This document shows, one piece after another, positions 1 through 8,849 of a DNA stretch of 51,466 nt; position 1 is the stretch's first letter, and every line of letters begins with the position of its first letter. The translations under genes were made by a program, and so were the position numbers. Origin of the DNA: an uncultured Parabacteroides sp. (GTDB lineage: Bacteria; Bacteroidota; Bacteroidia; Bacteroidales; Tannerellaceae); assembly GCA_934725305.1 (NCBI GenBank), contig CAKVBA010000017.1:1-51466 (forward strand), given 5' to 3'. A model generated the notes under the pieces. It was not told the origin of the DNA. It worked only from the letters and a program-made list of their open reading frames with translations, and did not search any database.

Positions 1-43
1 TCATAAGTTTTATTTTTGGGTACAAAGATACTGGACGAAGAGA

Positions 44-559
44 TTGCAGAAAATACGTACTTTACCGGAGGCTTACTTAAGTGTTTTTGATCAAACAATG
101 AAAAATCATAATAATCGACAAGTATTGACCATCGATGAAGATTTGTATGCAGGAGATGACGACATGATGTATATCCTTCGTCGTCTATTAGCAGCAGCAT
201 CCGACTCCAAGTTGCGCCAAGATATGAATGTTGAAGATGAATATTTTCGCGCTATAGAAAATCGTGACACCGCAATCATGGCTCGTGATAAAATCATCGC
301 AGAGAAAGACACCCAGATTGCGGAGAAAGATTCTCAAATTGCGGAGAAGAATACTCAAATCGCGGAAAAGATTACTCAGATTGCGGAGAAGAACACTCAA
401 ATCGCTGAGAAAGACAGTCAAATTGCTGAGAAAGATATATTATTAGGAACAATGATTCATAACTTACTACGCTCCGGCATGGATATACAACAAGTAGCAC
501 AAAACACCGGATTAAGTGTAGAAAAAATACAAGAATTGCTTAACAATGCATCCTCTTAA
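44..559 (+). CDS. Coiled-coil protein, C-terminal part of a possible Rpn/PD-(D/E)XK family protein
   Basis: The frame is open to the left edge of the window, so this may be the tail of a longer protein; the nominal TTG start at 44 and an ATG at 98 are both possible, and a TATTTTTG box lies at 11-18. Residues about 85-135 are a tandem heptad of the form IAEKDxQ, about seven copies, which predicts a parallel coiled coil. The last 30 residues contain a helix-turn-helix-like module (GMDIQQVAQNTGLSVEKIQ) of the kind that closes Rpn-family recombination-promoting nucleases/putative transposases in Bacteroidetes. No nuclease core is visible here. The Rpn link is inferred from the tail only. It converges with the next gene, 7 bp between stop codons. 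Confidence 0.5.
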   Translation: MQKIRTLPEAYLSVFDQTMKNHNNRQVLTIDEDLYAGDDDMMYILRRLLAAASDSKLRQDMNVEDEYFRAIENRDTAIMARDKIIAEKDTQIAEKDSQIAEKNTQIAEKITQIAEKNTQIAEKDSQIAEKDILLGTMIHNLLRSGMDIQQVAQNTGLSVEKIQELLNNASS

Positions 560-566
560 TCTTTCT

Positions 567-2045
567 CTACTTCTGATATTCAGACAAATAATAATAGGTT
601 TCGTGTGAAAAATCACTCTCAATGTGATAACGAGTCGAAGCGGACACACGGAACAGAAAGCCTTGTTCTTTCAGCCCTGATATTGGCAGATAGATGGAAG
701 TGTCACGCACACCAGTTGCCAAGAGATATTCAGGTCGGTCAGACTGAATGGTATCCGTACGGGAATAGTAGATCGAATAGGTCACCTCTTCCTGTTCGGC
801 TGCCGGCTTAGACCAAGTCAACTTCAACTCATCCTCTTCACGCTCAACCAACACTTCCTTTGGAGCCTTGGGCTTATGGCTGCTCAACCATGTAAGCGGT
901 GGTAATTGGGCAGGATAACGATAGTAGTTATTCAGCAACTCTTCATAAAGACCTTTGGTATTGTTCAAGACATGGGCACAGCGAAAGAATGCACAACCCG
1001 CACCTCCATACGAACGGATATAATCAATCTGATCGGTAATGTCTGTCACTGCCCAATCTGCCTCGCTCTTCTCCATACGATAAGCTCCTAAGCCCGGCAC
1101 TACCAGACGTCCGCCTGCATTCTCTATCCAATTATCAACAAACGGGAAAAAGTTCTTATGCAGATAATACATCATCGGCACAATCATATCCTGTTTGCCC
1201 TGCTCCATCCACTGCTTAGGGTCTTGAAACACACTCTCATAAGCGGTCCAACCTGCATTTGGCACTTCCGGAATACGGTTATATTTTCCTAACGGAGAAC
1301 TACTTACCTGCACCCATGGTTTCTGACTCTTCACCCAATCATAGATACGGCAAACCATACGATTGATGTTCTGACGACGCCAATCGGACAAACGCTGATT
1401 CTTTCCATATTGATTAAACACCTTCTTGTCGGGGAATGATTTGGCCTTTTCGGGATAACGGATATAATCAAAATGAATGCCATCGATATCATAGTTGCTA
1501 ACCAGCTCTTTCACCAAGGAAAGAATATAGTCGGCCGTTCCTGGCACACCTGGATCGAGATACCAAAAACCGTTATGTCGCTTACATAATTTAGGATGGC
1601 GCTTTACAACCGAACGCTTACCCTGCTGAGCTACCGCCTTTTCTGTTCCTAAGGGAAAAGTAACAAACCAAGCATGACACTCCATTCCTCGCTTATGACA
1701 CTCTTCAATGGCAAAAGCCAGCGGATCATAACCAGGCATCACTCCATATTTACCGGAAAAGATTGAGGTTGCTGGTTCTATGGCAGAATGATAAATCACA
1801 TCTCCACGCATACGTACCTGCAAAAAGACTGTATTGAAATTCGCCTCTTGTAATTGGCCCAATATACGTATCAACTCCTCTTTCTGAGCCTGACGACCCC
1901 GCTCGGTTGTGGCCGGCTTTGTCGGCCAATCCAGACCGTAAATAGTTGTCAGCCATACGGCTCTTATCTCATGCTTCGATTGCCCCAACACCCATGTTCC
2001 TCCCAAACACCAGAGTATCCCAAGCAACAAAACCCATTTCCTCAT
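567..2045 (-). CDS. GHL10 (DUF187) family glycoside hydrolase-like protein
   Basis: This is a secreted or periplasmic (beta/alpha)8-barrel hydrolase of the glycosyl-hydrolase-like 10 family, expected to act on cell-wall or other glycans; the substrate is unknown. I chose the ATG at 2045 because it gives a clean signal peptide (MRKWVLLLGILWCLGG, cut after VLGQ) and because the longer frame to 2102 runs through the promoter box at 2069-2076. Right after the signal come the family hallmarks EIRAVWLTTIYGLDWP and later DGIHFDYIRYP, with the barrel filling roughly residues 25-375. The C-terminal 100 residues (from about APKEVLVE) read as a fibronectin type III-like beta sandwich. The gene is monocistronic, 99 bp downstream of serS. 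Confidence 0.88.
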   Translation of the reverse strand: MRKWVLLLGILWCLGGTWVLGQSKHEIRAVWLTTIYGLDWPTKPATTERGRQAQKEELIRILGQLQEANFNTVFLQVRMRGDVIYHSAIEPATSIFSGKYGVMPGYDPLAFAIEECHKRGMECHAWFVTFPLGTEKAVAQQGKRSVVKRHPKLCKRHNGFWYLDPGVPGTADYILSLVKELVSNYDIDGIHFDYIRYPEKAKSFPDKKVFNQYGKNQRLSDWRRQNINRMVCRIYDWVKSQKPWVQVSSSPLGKYNRIPEVPNAGWTAYESVFQDPKQWMEQGKQDMIVPMMYYLHKNFFPFVDNWIENAGGRLVVPGLGAYRMEKSEADWAVTDITDQIDYIRSYGGAGCAFFRCAHVLNNTKGLYEELLNNYYRYPAQLPPLTWLSSHKPKAPKEVLVEREEDELKLTWSKPAAEQEEVTYSIYYSRTDTIQSDRPEYLLATGVRDTSIYLPISGLKEQGFLFRVSASTRYHIESDFSHETYYYLSEYQK

Positions 2046-2068
2046 TGTAGTAACTATATTATCCTTCG

Positions 2069-2098
2069 CAAAAATACAAAAAAAGGCGATGTGTGCAA
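2069..2098 (-). promoter_or_regulatory. Bacteroidetes housekeeping promoter for the GHL10 gene
   Basis: On the minus strand a TTG (2098-2096) is followed after 19 bp by TATTTTTG (2076-2069), matching the Bacteroidetes -33/-7 layout. The predicted transcript starts about 20 nt before the ATG at 2045, which supports that start codon. Confidence 0.65.
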
Positions 2099-2144
2099 TC
2101 AACTTGCCAACACAACGCCCTTTTCTATATAAACTGATAAGATT

Positions 2145-3419
2145 TTATTTAATCATGTCAAATCCTGTATATGGAACCAATGCTTTCGGAATACGAATAC
2201 CTTCCGCTGTCTGATTGTTTTCCAATAAAGCTGCCACGATACGAGGCAATGCCAATGCACTACCGTTCAATGTGTGACACAACTGTGTCTTCTTATTGGC
2301 ATCACGGTAACGACATTTCAAACGGTTTGCCTGATAGTTTTCAAAGTTAGATACAGAACTAACTTCCAACCAACGCTGTTGTGCTTCAGAGTAAACTTCG
2401 AAGTCGAAACACAAAGCAGAAGTAAAGCTCATATCACCACCACATAGGCGAAGGATGCGATAAGGCAATTCCAGTTTTTGCAACAGACCTTCTACATGAG
2501 CCAACATCTCTTTCAATGATTCATAAGAATGCTCCGGAGTATCTATACGTACAATTTCTACCTTTGAGAACTCATGCAGGCGATTCAAACCACGTACATC
2601 CTTACCATACGAACCCGCTTCACGACGGAAACACTGTGTATAAGCACAATTCTTGATTGGCAAAGACTTTTCGTCCAAGATCACATCACGATAGATATTG
2701 GTTACAGGAACTTCTGCTGTAGGAATCAAATAGAGATCGTCCAATGTACAATGATACATCTGTCCCTCTTTATCCGGCAACTGACCGGTGCCATAACCAG
2801 AGGCTGCATTCACTACGGTCGGCGGCATAATCTCTGTGTAACCTGAGTTACGAGCCTCATCCAGGAAGAAGTTGATTAAAGCACGCTGTAAGCGAGCACC
2901 TTGTCCTTTATAGACCGGAAATCCGGCTCCGGTGATCTTTACACCCAAATCGAAGTCGATCAGATCATATTTCTTAGCCAATTCCCAATGAGGCAGCGCA
3001 TCCTTGGGCAACTCGGTTTCCATGCCGCCCATCTTCTCTACCACATTGTCTTCAGCACCAAATCCTTCCGGCACACTTTCATGAGGAATGTTAGGAATGG
3101 TATATAAAAGGTTCTGCAAGTCTTCTGCTGCCTGATCCATCTCTGCCTGCAAAGTCTTGTTTCCCTCTTTAATTTCGGATACCTGATTCTTAGCAGCTTC
3201 AGCCTCCTCTTTCTTTCCCTCTTTCATCAGCATACCGATAGACTTTGAGATAGAGTTGACCTCTGCCAGGTTCTTATCTAATTGATTTTGTGCACTGCGT
3301 CTTTTATCATTCAGTTCGAGTACTTTGGCTATCGTCTCTTTAGCCTCTTTGAAGTGCTTCTTTTCCAAACCACGAATCACACGGTCTGTCTCTTCTGTAA
3401 CTAACTTGAGCGTTAACAT
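2145..3419 (-). CDS. serS: Seryl-tRNA synthetase
   Basis: Charges tRNA-Ser (and tRNA-Sec) with serine in the cytoplasm. The 424-residue length is the family norm. Residues 1-110 form the long antiparallel tRNA-binding coiled coil (charged, with KETIAKVLELNDKRRSAQNQ). The class II catalytic core follows, with motif 2 in FRREAGSYGKDVRGLNR and HEFSKVEIV, and motif 3 in LNGSALALPRIVAALLENNQ. The start MLTLKLV is the usual one for the family. A TATATTTG box lies 35 bp upstream. It stands alone between the NlpC/P60 gene and the GHL10 gene, both on the same strand but separated by their own promoter boxes. Confidence 0.98.
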   Translation of the reverse strand: MLTLKLVTEETDRVIRGLEKKHFKEAKETIAKVLELNDKRRSAQNQLDKNLAEVNSISKSIGMLMKEGKKEEAEAAKNQVSEIKEGNKTLQAEMDQAAEDLQNLLYTIPNIPHESVPEGFGAEDNVVEKMGGMETELPKDALPHWELAKKYDLIDFDLGVKITGAGFPVYKGQGARLQRALINFFLDEARNSGYTEIMPPTVVNAASGYGTGQLPDKEGQMYHCTLDDLYLIPTAEVPVTNIYRDVILDEKSLPIKNCAYTQCFRREAGSYGKDVRGLNRLHEFSKVEIVRIDTPEHSYESLKEMLAHVEGLLQKLELPYRILRLCGGDMSFTSALCFDFEVYSEAQQRWLEVSSVSNFENYQANRLKCRYRDANKKTQLCHTLNGSALALPRIVAALLENNQTAEGIRIPKALVPYTGFDMIK

Positions 3420-3453
3420 ACTTCTTTAGATGTTTATTTGTCCTATTAGGGTA

Positions 3454-3461
3454 CAAATATA
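3454..3461 (-). promoter_or_regulatory. Candidate -7 box for serS
   Basis: TATATTTG on the minus strand, 35 bp before the serS ATG. No good -33 partner is visible at the usual distance, so support rests on the -7 box only. Confidence 0.45.
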
Positions 3462-3537
3462 GACAAATACTATGAGTTTTCACACCACAGAACCAAAAAG
3501 CACTTGAATCGGTCTTATTTTTATCCGCAACAAATCG

Positions 3538-4095
3538 CTACTTTACTCGTCCTCCTCCAATCCAAGTGCGCTGATAATAGGGCTCACTCAAGCTGCTGAC
3601 AACAACTCCTCTGGAGGTGCTTGTATGAATAAACTTGCCGTTTTTCAGATAGATGCCTACATGAGTCGGCGTCTTACGCCCGCCTCTTTGACTGGTACGG
3701 AAAAAGACCAAATCGCCCTCCTTCAGCTTGTCGCGACCCACTTTCTTACAATTATGCTTCAACATATCGGCCGACGAACGAGCCAGTTGTTTACCATAAA
3801 TCTCCCGATACAAGATGGCCACAAATCCGGAACAATCAACTCCTCGCTTAGTGCTTCCACCCAGACGATGAGGTGTGCCTAACCATTTGGCGCCTTCATT
3901 ATATAGATAGATATTATCATTCGGTGTAATACGCACGCCATACAGACGGGACAGCTCTTTCGGTCCCTTGAAATCTGTTGGCAATGTCACTTTCTGCCTG
4001 GTACCGCAAGCGGTGCATAGAAGCAACAAACAGAAGATTTCCACCGAAAACAGCCCAAACACACGACGCTCAATAACTGTGCTCTCTTTTCTCAT
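3538..4095 (-). CDS. NlpC/P60 family lipoprotein, cell-wall endopeptidase (C40)
   Basis: Predicted to cleave peptide cross-links or stems of peptidoglycan in the periplasm. The N-terminus has a short basic stretch, a hydrophobic segment and the lipobox LLCTAC, so the mature protein should be lipid-anchored. The catalytic domain covers about residues 60-180: the nucleophile Cys is in GVDCSGFVAILYREI, the second catalytic residue in THVGIYL, and a third His in GKFIHTSTSRGV. At 185 residues it is a minimal Spr-like member with no extra SH3 or LysM domain. The start is supported by an AAAGGAG sequence upstream and a TATCTTTG box at 4133-4140. Confidence 0.93.
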   Translation of the reverse strand: MRKESTVIERRVFGLFSVEIFCLLLLCTACGTRQKVTLPTDFKGPKELSRLYGVRITPNDNIYLYNEGAKWLGTPHRLGGSTKRGVDCSGFVAILYREIYGKQLARSSADMLKHNCKKVGRDKLKEGDLVFFRTSQRGGRKTPTHVGIYLKNGKFIHTSTSRGVVVSSLSEPYYQRTWIGGGRVK

Positions 4096-4132
4096 CTCTC
4101 AATACTCCTTTCCTTTTCTTTCTAATGGAGAA

Positions 4133-4153
4133 CAAAGATAGAATCTATCTTTG
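4133..4153. promoter_or_regulatory. Perfect 21-bp palindrome that creates back-to-back -7 boxes
   Basis: Arms CAAAGATAGA and TCTATCTTTG flank a single A. Read on the minus strand the arm gives TATCTTTG (4140-4133), well placed for the NlpC/P60 gene. Read on the plus strand it gives TATCTTTG (4146-4153), pointing into the 3' end of the permease gene in antisense. The palindrome may also act as a weak hairpin after the permease stop codon or as an operator. Confidence 0.5.
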
Positions 4154-4195
4154 GGAAAGTGAACGATGTGAATGTGAAAGAATTCGTCGATATAA

Positions 4196-6565
4196 CTATT
4201 CCGTCTTGACAGACTTTGCCGGATTGGCCCAAGCAGCTCGTAGCGACAATACACTAACCGTCATGAGAGCTAAGACAATTACAAATAAACCTACAGCCAC
4301 AAAGAGATTCCAAGAGAGATCGATACGATAGGCGTAATCTTTCAAATAGCGATTGCCTGCATAGTAGGATATAGGTATAGCAATAACAAATGATATCAGC
4401 AACAAAACGAAATAAGACTTTCCCAACAAGTAAAGAATGTCCCAAACTGTTGCTCCCAATACCTTGCGGATACCAATCTCCTTTGTACGCTGTTCGGCCG
4501 AGAATGCACTAAGCCCTAAAAGTCCTAAACAAGAGATCAAGATGGCTAACATAGCAAACAGTCCGGATAGTTTACCAATAAACCGCTCCTCTTCAAACTG
4601 ATTGTCAAAATAGTCGGTCATGAAGAGTGGCTCAAAAGATTGAGTGGGAGCAAATCGATGCAACACCTGCTCTATCTTACCGATGGCCTGTTGTATATCT
4701 ACACCCTGACGAATACGAACAAACAGCCAACTGGCATGACTAGTCCCATAAAAGAAAATAGCAGAAGCAGGTTTCACGGCTGAAAGATCATCAAAGACAA
4801 AATCCTTCACGATACCGACAATCTCTCTCTTACCATCAACAGATTGACCAATCATTCCACCGATGCGTCCATCTGTGCCCATTCGCTTAGCCAAACTCTC
4901 GTTTATTATCACTCCTTTACGATCAGAAACGGACTCAAAATCCCTACCTTCAACTAACTGAATGCCGGCAGCCTTCAGAAGTCCCTCTGTAACAAAATTC
5001 ACACTAACAGGTTCCTCATCATTCTCTTCTTTGGAATTCCACGTCCAAGGATTGGCTAGTACCTGTGATTTCAGAATGGTATTCATAGAAAAGCCACAAT
5101 CTTCCACCACACCGGTTGCCAGCAATTCATTACGAACAGAAGCTGCTGCCTTCTTCATCTCACTGGATACCGGGATACGAATCAGATTTTCCAGTTTCAT
5201 ACCCAAATCACGCTTCTGCATCAACTGTATCTGTTGGTAAATCACAACCGTACTAAAGATCAATATAAAGGTCATGGCGAACTGAAACACAACTAATCCC
5301 TGACGAATGCGCACAACACTGCCACCCTTTGTCACTTTCTGCATCTTCAACGTAGTCAATGGTTCGAATGAAGAGAGATAAAAGGCCGGATAACTACCAG
5401 CCAACAACGTACAAAACAGTCCGATAGAAATCAATCCCATCCACACCTTCGGGTCGAGCAGGCTGAAAGAGAGCTGAGCTTCTATCAACTCATTGAACCA
5501 AGGAAGAGACAACTCAATAAGCCCTATGGCTATCAATAGAGCTATAGCTGTGACCCATCCCGACTCTATCAGAAACTGTCGAATCAAATAAGACCTTTTA
5601 GTGCCAAAGGTTTTCCTTACTCCCACTTCCAACGCTCGCTTCTGAGAGCGGGCTGTAGAAAGATTCATAAAGTTGATACAGGCAATGATAAGGATCAATA
5701 CTCCAATCAAAGCAAACAACGTCACTGTCTTAATTAGTCCCTCAAAGACCTCTTCTCCGTTGATAAAGCGTCCATATAAATGCAATCGGTTCAGAGGATA
5801 GAGAAAAACTCTCATCGTCTTGTAATGCTCTCCTCCTTTCTGATAGGCCAAATCCTTCAGCTTTGCATTCATGGCATCCAAATCAGCATCGGGATATAAC
5901 TCTACATAGGTAAACAGCCAAGAGGTTCCCCATTCGTTGATAGAATATTGTTCTGCCATCTTTTGTTCTATTAATTCAAATGGCATCACCCAATCGAATT
6001 GAAAATCGGTATTGCCAGGCATATCCTCAAACACGGCAGCTACCGCATACAGCTCTTTTTCACAGAGCAAACCCTTACCAATAGGATTGGCATCGCCATA
6101 TATCTTTTGCGCCATAGATCGACTAATGACAATAGAATGTGCTTGATTGAATGCTGCCGTAACGCCTCCTTTTATCCATTTCATATCCAACATAACAAAG
6201 AGTGAAGAATCGGCATAGACGCCCTGCTCTATAAAAGGCGTGGTCTGTCCTTCGGGCAGAAAAGAGAGTGTCTTGTCTAAATAACGGCAACTTCGTTTCA
6301 CCTCAGGAAATTCATCCATAAACACTTTGCCAATCATCGAATTGGAAACAGTGGCAGTTGAGCAGTCTCCTTGTGGAGTCCAATAATGATTACAACACAA
6401 ATAGATATTCCGACTATTGGGAACAGATCTGTTATAGCTCACCTGACTTTCAATCCATAAAAGAATCAAAGCGACTGCCGTGATACCGATAGCCAGCCCT
6501 ATTATATTAAGGATGCTGTATGTTTTATTCCGGGTAATCATCCGGATTGATTTCTGAATATTCAT
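4196..6565 (-). CDS. MacB/FtsX-type ABC transporter permease
   Basis: Inner-membrane subunit of a type VII (MacB-like) ABC system, which couples cytoplasmic ATP hydrolysis to periplasmic conformational work such as peptide, lipid or drug export. The 789 residues show the double arrangement common in Bacteroidetes: an N-terminal membrane helix (about 20-40), a MacB-type periplasmic core, an FtsX domain with helices at about 280-420, a second periplasmic domain, and a second FtsX domain at about 670-785 with EQRTKEIGIRKVLGAT. The sequence ALEVGVRKTFGT marks the first coupling region. The gene lies 11 bp after the ATPase gene, so the two form one operon, probably driven by the sigma-54 promoter at 7319-7334. 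The substrate cannot be told from sequence. Confidence 0.92.
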   Translation of the reverse strand: MNIQKSIRMITRNKTYSILNIIGLAIGITAVALILLWIESQVSYNRSVPNSRNIYLCCNHYWTPQGDCSTATVSNSMIGKVFMDEFPEVKRSCRYLDKTLSFLPEGQTTPFIEQGVYADSSLFVMLDMKWIKGGVTAAFNQAHSIVISRSMAQKIYGDANPIGKGLLCEKELYAVAAVFEDMPGNTDFQFDWVMPFELIEQKMAEQYSINEWGTSWLFTYVELYPDADLDAMNAKLKDLAYQKGGEHYKTMRVFLYPLNRLHLYGRFINGEEVFEGLIKTVTLFALIGVLILIIACINFMNLSTARSQKRALEVGVRKTFGTKRSYLIRQFLIESGWVTAIALLIAIGLIELSLPWFNELIEAQLSFSLLDPKVWMGLISIGLFCTLLAGSYPAFYLSSFEPLTTLKMQKVTKGGSVVRIRQGLVVFQFAMTFILIFSTVVIYQQIQLMQKRDLGMKLENLIRIPVSSEMKKAAASVRNELLATGVVEDCGFSMNTILKSQVLANPWTWNSKEENDEEPVSVNFVTEGLLKAAGIQLVEGRDFESVSDRKGVIINESLAKRMGTDGRIGGMIGQSVDGKREIVGIVKDFVFDDLSAVKPASAIFFYGTSHASWLFVRIRQGVDIQQAIGKIEQVLHRFAPTQSFEPLFMTDYFDNQFEEERFIGKLSGLFAMLAILISCLGLLGLSAFSAEQRTKEIGIRKVLGATVWDILYLLGKSYFVLLLISFVIAIPISYYAGNRYLKDYAYRIDLSWNLFVAVGLFVIVLALMTVSVLSLRAAWANPAKSVKTE

Positions 6566-6576
6566 CGTTGTTCTGT

Positions 6577-7287
6577 CTAATAATTTAGGGTATAAGTTAA
6601 TTCTCTCAAGAAGTTCTCTGTAACCAGTTGGCCGTCCAGCATGTGAATGACCCGATGACTATAACGTGAATCATGCTCACTATGGGTTACCATTACAATG
6701 GTGGTTCCGGCATCATTCAAGGAGGTCAGCAGCTCCATAATCTCCATTCCATTACGGCTATCGAGATTACCGGTTGGTTCATCAGCCAAAATCAACTGAG
6801 GATTATTGACAATAGCCCGAGCAATGGCCACTCGTTGCTGTTGTCCGCCCGATAATTGGGATGGAAAATGGTTGCGACGATGACTCATCATCACATCCTG
6901 CAACGCCTTTTCAACCATCTGTTTCCGCACAGACGACTTCAAGCCGCTATTCTCCAACGGCAACTCTACATTCTCATAGACAGTCAGCTCCTCTATCAAG
7001 TTGAAGTTCTGGAACACAAAACCAATATGCTCACGCCTCAGATCACACAAACGGTTTTCACTGAGTCCGGTCACCTCAATACCATTCAACTGATAAGAGC
7101 CCGAAGTGGGTCGATCAAGCAATCCTAAAATATTCAACAAAGTGGACTTACCACAGCCTGACGGTCCCATCACAGAGACAAATTCATGCTCTTTCACCTC
7201 AAAGGAGAGACGATCTAATGCGATGGTCTCTACCTTGTCGGTCCGATATACTTTTCTTACATTATGCAACTGAATCATACATTTCAT
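6577..7287 (-). CDS. ABC transporter ATP-binding protein (MacB/LolD family)
   Basis: ATPase partner of the following permease. All nucleotide-binding motifs are intact: Walker A GPSGCGKST, Q-loop in FVFQNFNL, signature LSGGQQQR, Walker B LILADEPTGNLD and the switch His in VTHSEHD. I place the start at the ATG at 7287 (MKCMIQLHNVRKVY) because the frame upstream of it runs through the sigma-54 promoter. A second ATG at 7278 is possible. It is the first gene of a two-gene operon, divergent from the response regulator and kinase genes. No membrane-fusion protein or TolC partner gene is in the window. Confidence 0.95.
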   Translation of the reverse strand: MKCMIQLHNVRKVYRTDKVETIALDRLSFEVKEHEFVSVMGPSGCGKSTLLNILGLLDRPTSGSYQLNGIEVTGLSENRLCDLRREHIGFVFQNFNLIEELTVYENVELPLENSGLKSSVRKQMVEKALQDVMMSHRRNHFPSQLSGGQQQRVAIARAIVNNPQLILADEPTGNLDSRNGMEIMELLTSLNDAGTTIVMVTHSEHDSRYSHRVIHMLDGQLVTENFLRELTYTLNY

Positions 7288-7318
7288 TTTTTGAGTTCGT
7301 TTGTTACACTTTATATAG

Positions 7319-7334
7319 AGCAATGTATATGCCA
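7319..7334 (-). promoter_or_regulatory. Sigma-54 (-24/-12) promoter of the ABC exporter operon
   Basis: The minus strand reads TGGCATATACATTGCT. The GG (-24) at 7333-7332 and GC (-12) at 7321-7320 are separated by exactly 10 bp, as required for RpoN, and the TGGCA and TTGCT halves match the consensus. The start site would fall near 7309, about 22 nt before the ATG at 7287. No TAnnTTTG housekeeping box competes in this stretch. Confidence 0.72.
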
Positions 7335-7388
7335 AACCTATAACCATCTATCAATCAATCCACAGCTAAAACAAAGCTTTCTCCAAAG

Positions 7389-7404
7389 TGTCCATAATCG
7401 GACA
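7389..7404. promoter_or_regulatory. Likely enhancer (UAS) dyad for the NtrC-type regulator
   Basis: Inverted repeat TGTCC, 6 bp, GGACA. It lies about 80-95 bp upstream of the predicted sigma-54 start site, the usual place for an activator of this class, and also 50-70 bp upstream of the regulator's own housekeeping -7 box, so it could mediate autoregulation. A smaller dyad CAGT-C-ACTG abuts it at 7403-7411. Confidence 0.55.
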
Positions 7405-7440
7405 GTCACTGTATGGCAATAGACAAAAAACAGTCTCATC

Positions 7441-7471
7441 TTTGCAGTTCACCTCCTTCTTATTACATTTG
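7441..7471 (+). promoter_or_regulatory. Housekeeping promoter of the two-component operon
   Basis: TTTG (7441-7444), 19 bp, TACATTTG (7464-7471): close to a full match to the Bacteroidetes sigma-ABfr consensus. It ends 25 bp before the ATG at 7497 and fixes that start. Confidence 0.75.
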
Positions 7472-7496
7472 CAGAGATACGCTAATAAGAACGAAT

Positions 7497-8849
7497 ATGA
7501 ACTTACACGAGGCAAATATACTAATTGTTGATGATGATAAAGATGTGCTGACGGCTGTTCGCTTCCTGCTGAAAATGGAGGTAAAAAGTGTTCTCACAGA
7601 ATCAAATCCAGAGAATATACGCAGACTTCTCTTGAGTCATGAGATTGATATTCTACTGCTCGACATGAATTTCAAGAGTACCTTAAACAATGGAAACGAA
7701 GGCTTATATTGGCTAAAGGAGATCAAGAAGTGGAAACCTACTCAAACCATCATCATGATTACAGCCTATGCCGACATTGATTTAGCGGTGAAATGCCTGA
7801 AAGAGGGCGCTGCCGATTTTATCGTGAAGCCTTGGCATAACGAGAGTCTGCTTTCCACGTTGTCCGAAACGCTACACAAACAGAAAGGAGTTGACGCTAA
7901 CACAATGTGTAAGAAACGAAGCGAAGAGGTGGAGATTATCGGCAACTCAGTCGTGATGAAAGAGCTGTTTCATAAGATTCAGAAGATTGCACCTACCGAT
8001 GCCAATATCCTGATATTGGGCGAAAACGGAACGGGCAAAGACTTGGTGGCTCGTTCCATCTATCAACAATCGTTACGCAAAAACCAACCGTTCGTCAAAG
8101 TGGATGTGGGATCACTGACTGAATCTCTCTTCGAAAGCGAATTGTTCGGGCATAAAAAAGGAGCTTTTACCGATGCACGAGAAGATCGTGTGGGACGCAT
8201 AGAAGCAGCCAACCAAGGAACACTCTTCCTGGATGAGATTGGTAACATCTCTCTACAACAGCAGGCCAAACTATTGACCGTGCTACAAAATCGCGAAGTG
8301 ACACGCCTCGGTGCAAACCAGGCAACTCCGATTGATATCCGGCTGTTATCAGCAACAAACCTCTCTATTCATGATTTGGCTGATGAGAATCGCTTCCGCA
8401 AAGACTTGATTTATCGGATCAATACCATTGAAGTTACTGTGCCGCCTCTGCGCGAACGGGGCGAAGACATCTTGTTGCTTGCAGATTATTTCCTGAAGAT
8501 GTATGAAAAGAGATACTTTAAACAGGAGCTTCATCTATCTGATTCTGCCAAAAAGAAGCTGATGCTCTATAACTATCCGGGCAATGTACGCGAACTACAA
8601 TATACCATGGAACGGGGTGTAATCATGGCAGAAAGCTCCACGCTGAAAGCCGATGACATCACCTTCTCTCCATTGGAACAGACAACAAAGGCCGATCAAC
8701 CGCTGCCTACACATAACTTGGAAGACCTGGAACGAGCCACCATTGAACAGGTGATACAGAAACATAATGGTAACATCTCACAAGCGGCCAAAGAACTGGG
8801 TCTGACCCGTGGTGCTTTATACCGCCGATTAGAAAAATATGGACTATGA
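7497..8849 (+). CDS. Sigma-54-dependent response regulator (NtrC/AtoC family)
   Basis: Phosphorylation-controlled enhancer-binding activator of sigma-54 RNA polymerase. From the ATG at 7497 the protein has 450 residues. Receiver domain about 1-120: acidic pocket IVDDDKDV, phospho-acceptor Asp in LLLDMNF, Thr in MITAYAD and Lys in IVKPW. AAA+ domain about 145-380: Walker A GENGTGKD, the sigma-54 contact loop GAFTDA, Walker B GTLFLDEIGN and arginine finger region RFRKDLIYRIN. C-terminal Fis-type helix-turn-helix: GNISQAAKELGLTRGALYRRL. The ATG at 7413 in the same frame lies upstream of the promoter and is not used. The downstream kinase gene overlaps by 4 bp (ATGA), indicating translational coupling. 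The probable target is the divergent ABC exporter. Confidence 0.96.
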   Translation: MNLHEANILIVDDDKDVLTAVRFLLKMEVKSVLTESNPENIRRLLLSHEIDILLLDMNFKSTLNNGNEGLYWLKEIKKWKPTQTIIMITAYADIDLAVKCLKEGAADFIVKPWHNESLLSTLSETLHKQKGVDANTMCKKRSEEVEIIGNSVVMKELFHKIQKIAPTDANILILGENGTGKDLVARSIYQQSLRKNQPFVKVDVGSLTESLFESELFGHKKGAFTDAREDRVGRIEAANQGTLFLDEIGNISLQQQAKLLTVLQNREVTRLGANQATPIDIRLLSATNLSIHDLADENRFRKDLIYRINTIEVTVPPLRERGEDILLLADYFLKMYEKRYFKQELHLSDSAKKKLMLYNYPGNVRELQYTMERGVIMAESSTLKADDITFSPLEQTTKADQPLPTHNLEDLERATIEQVIQKHNGNISQAAKELGLTRGALYRRLEKYGL

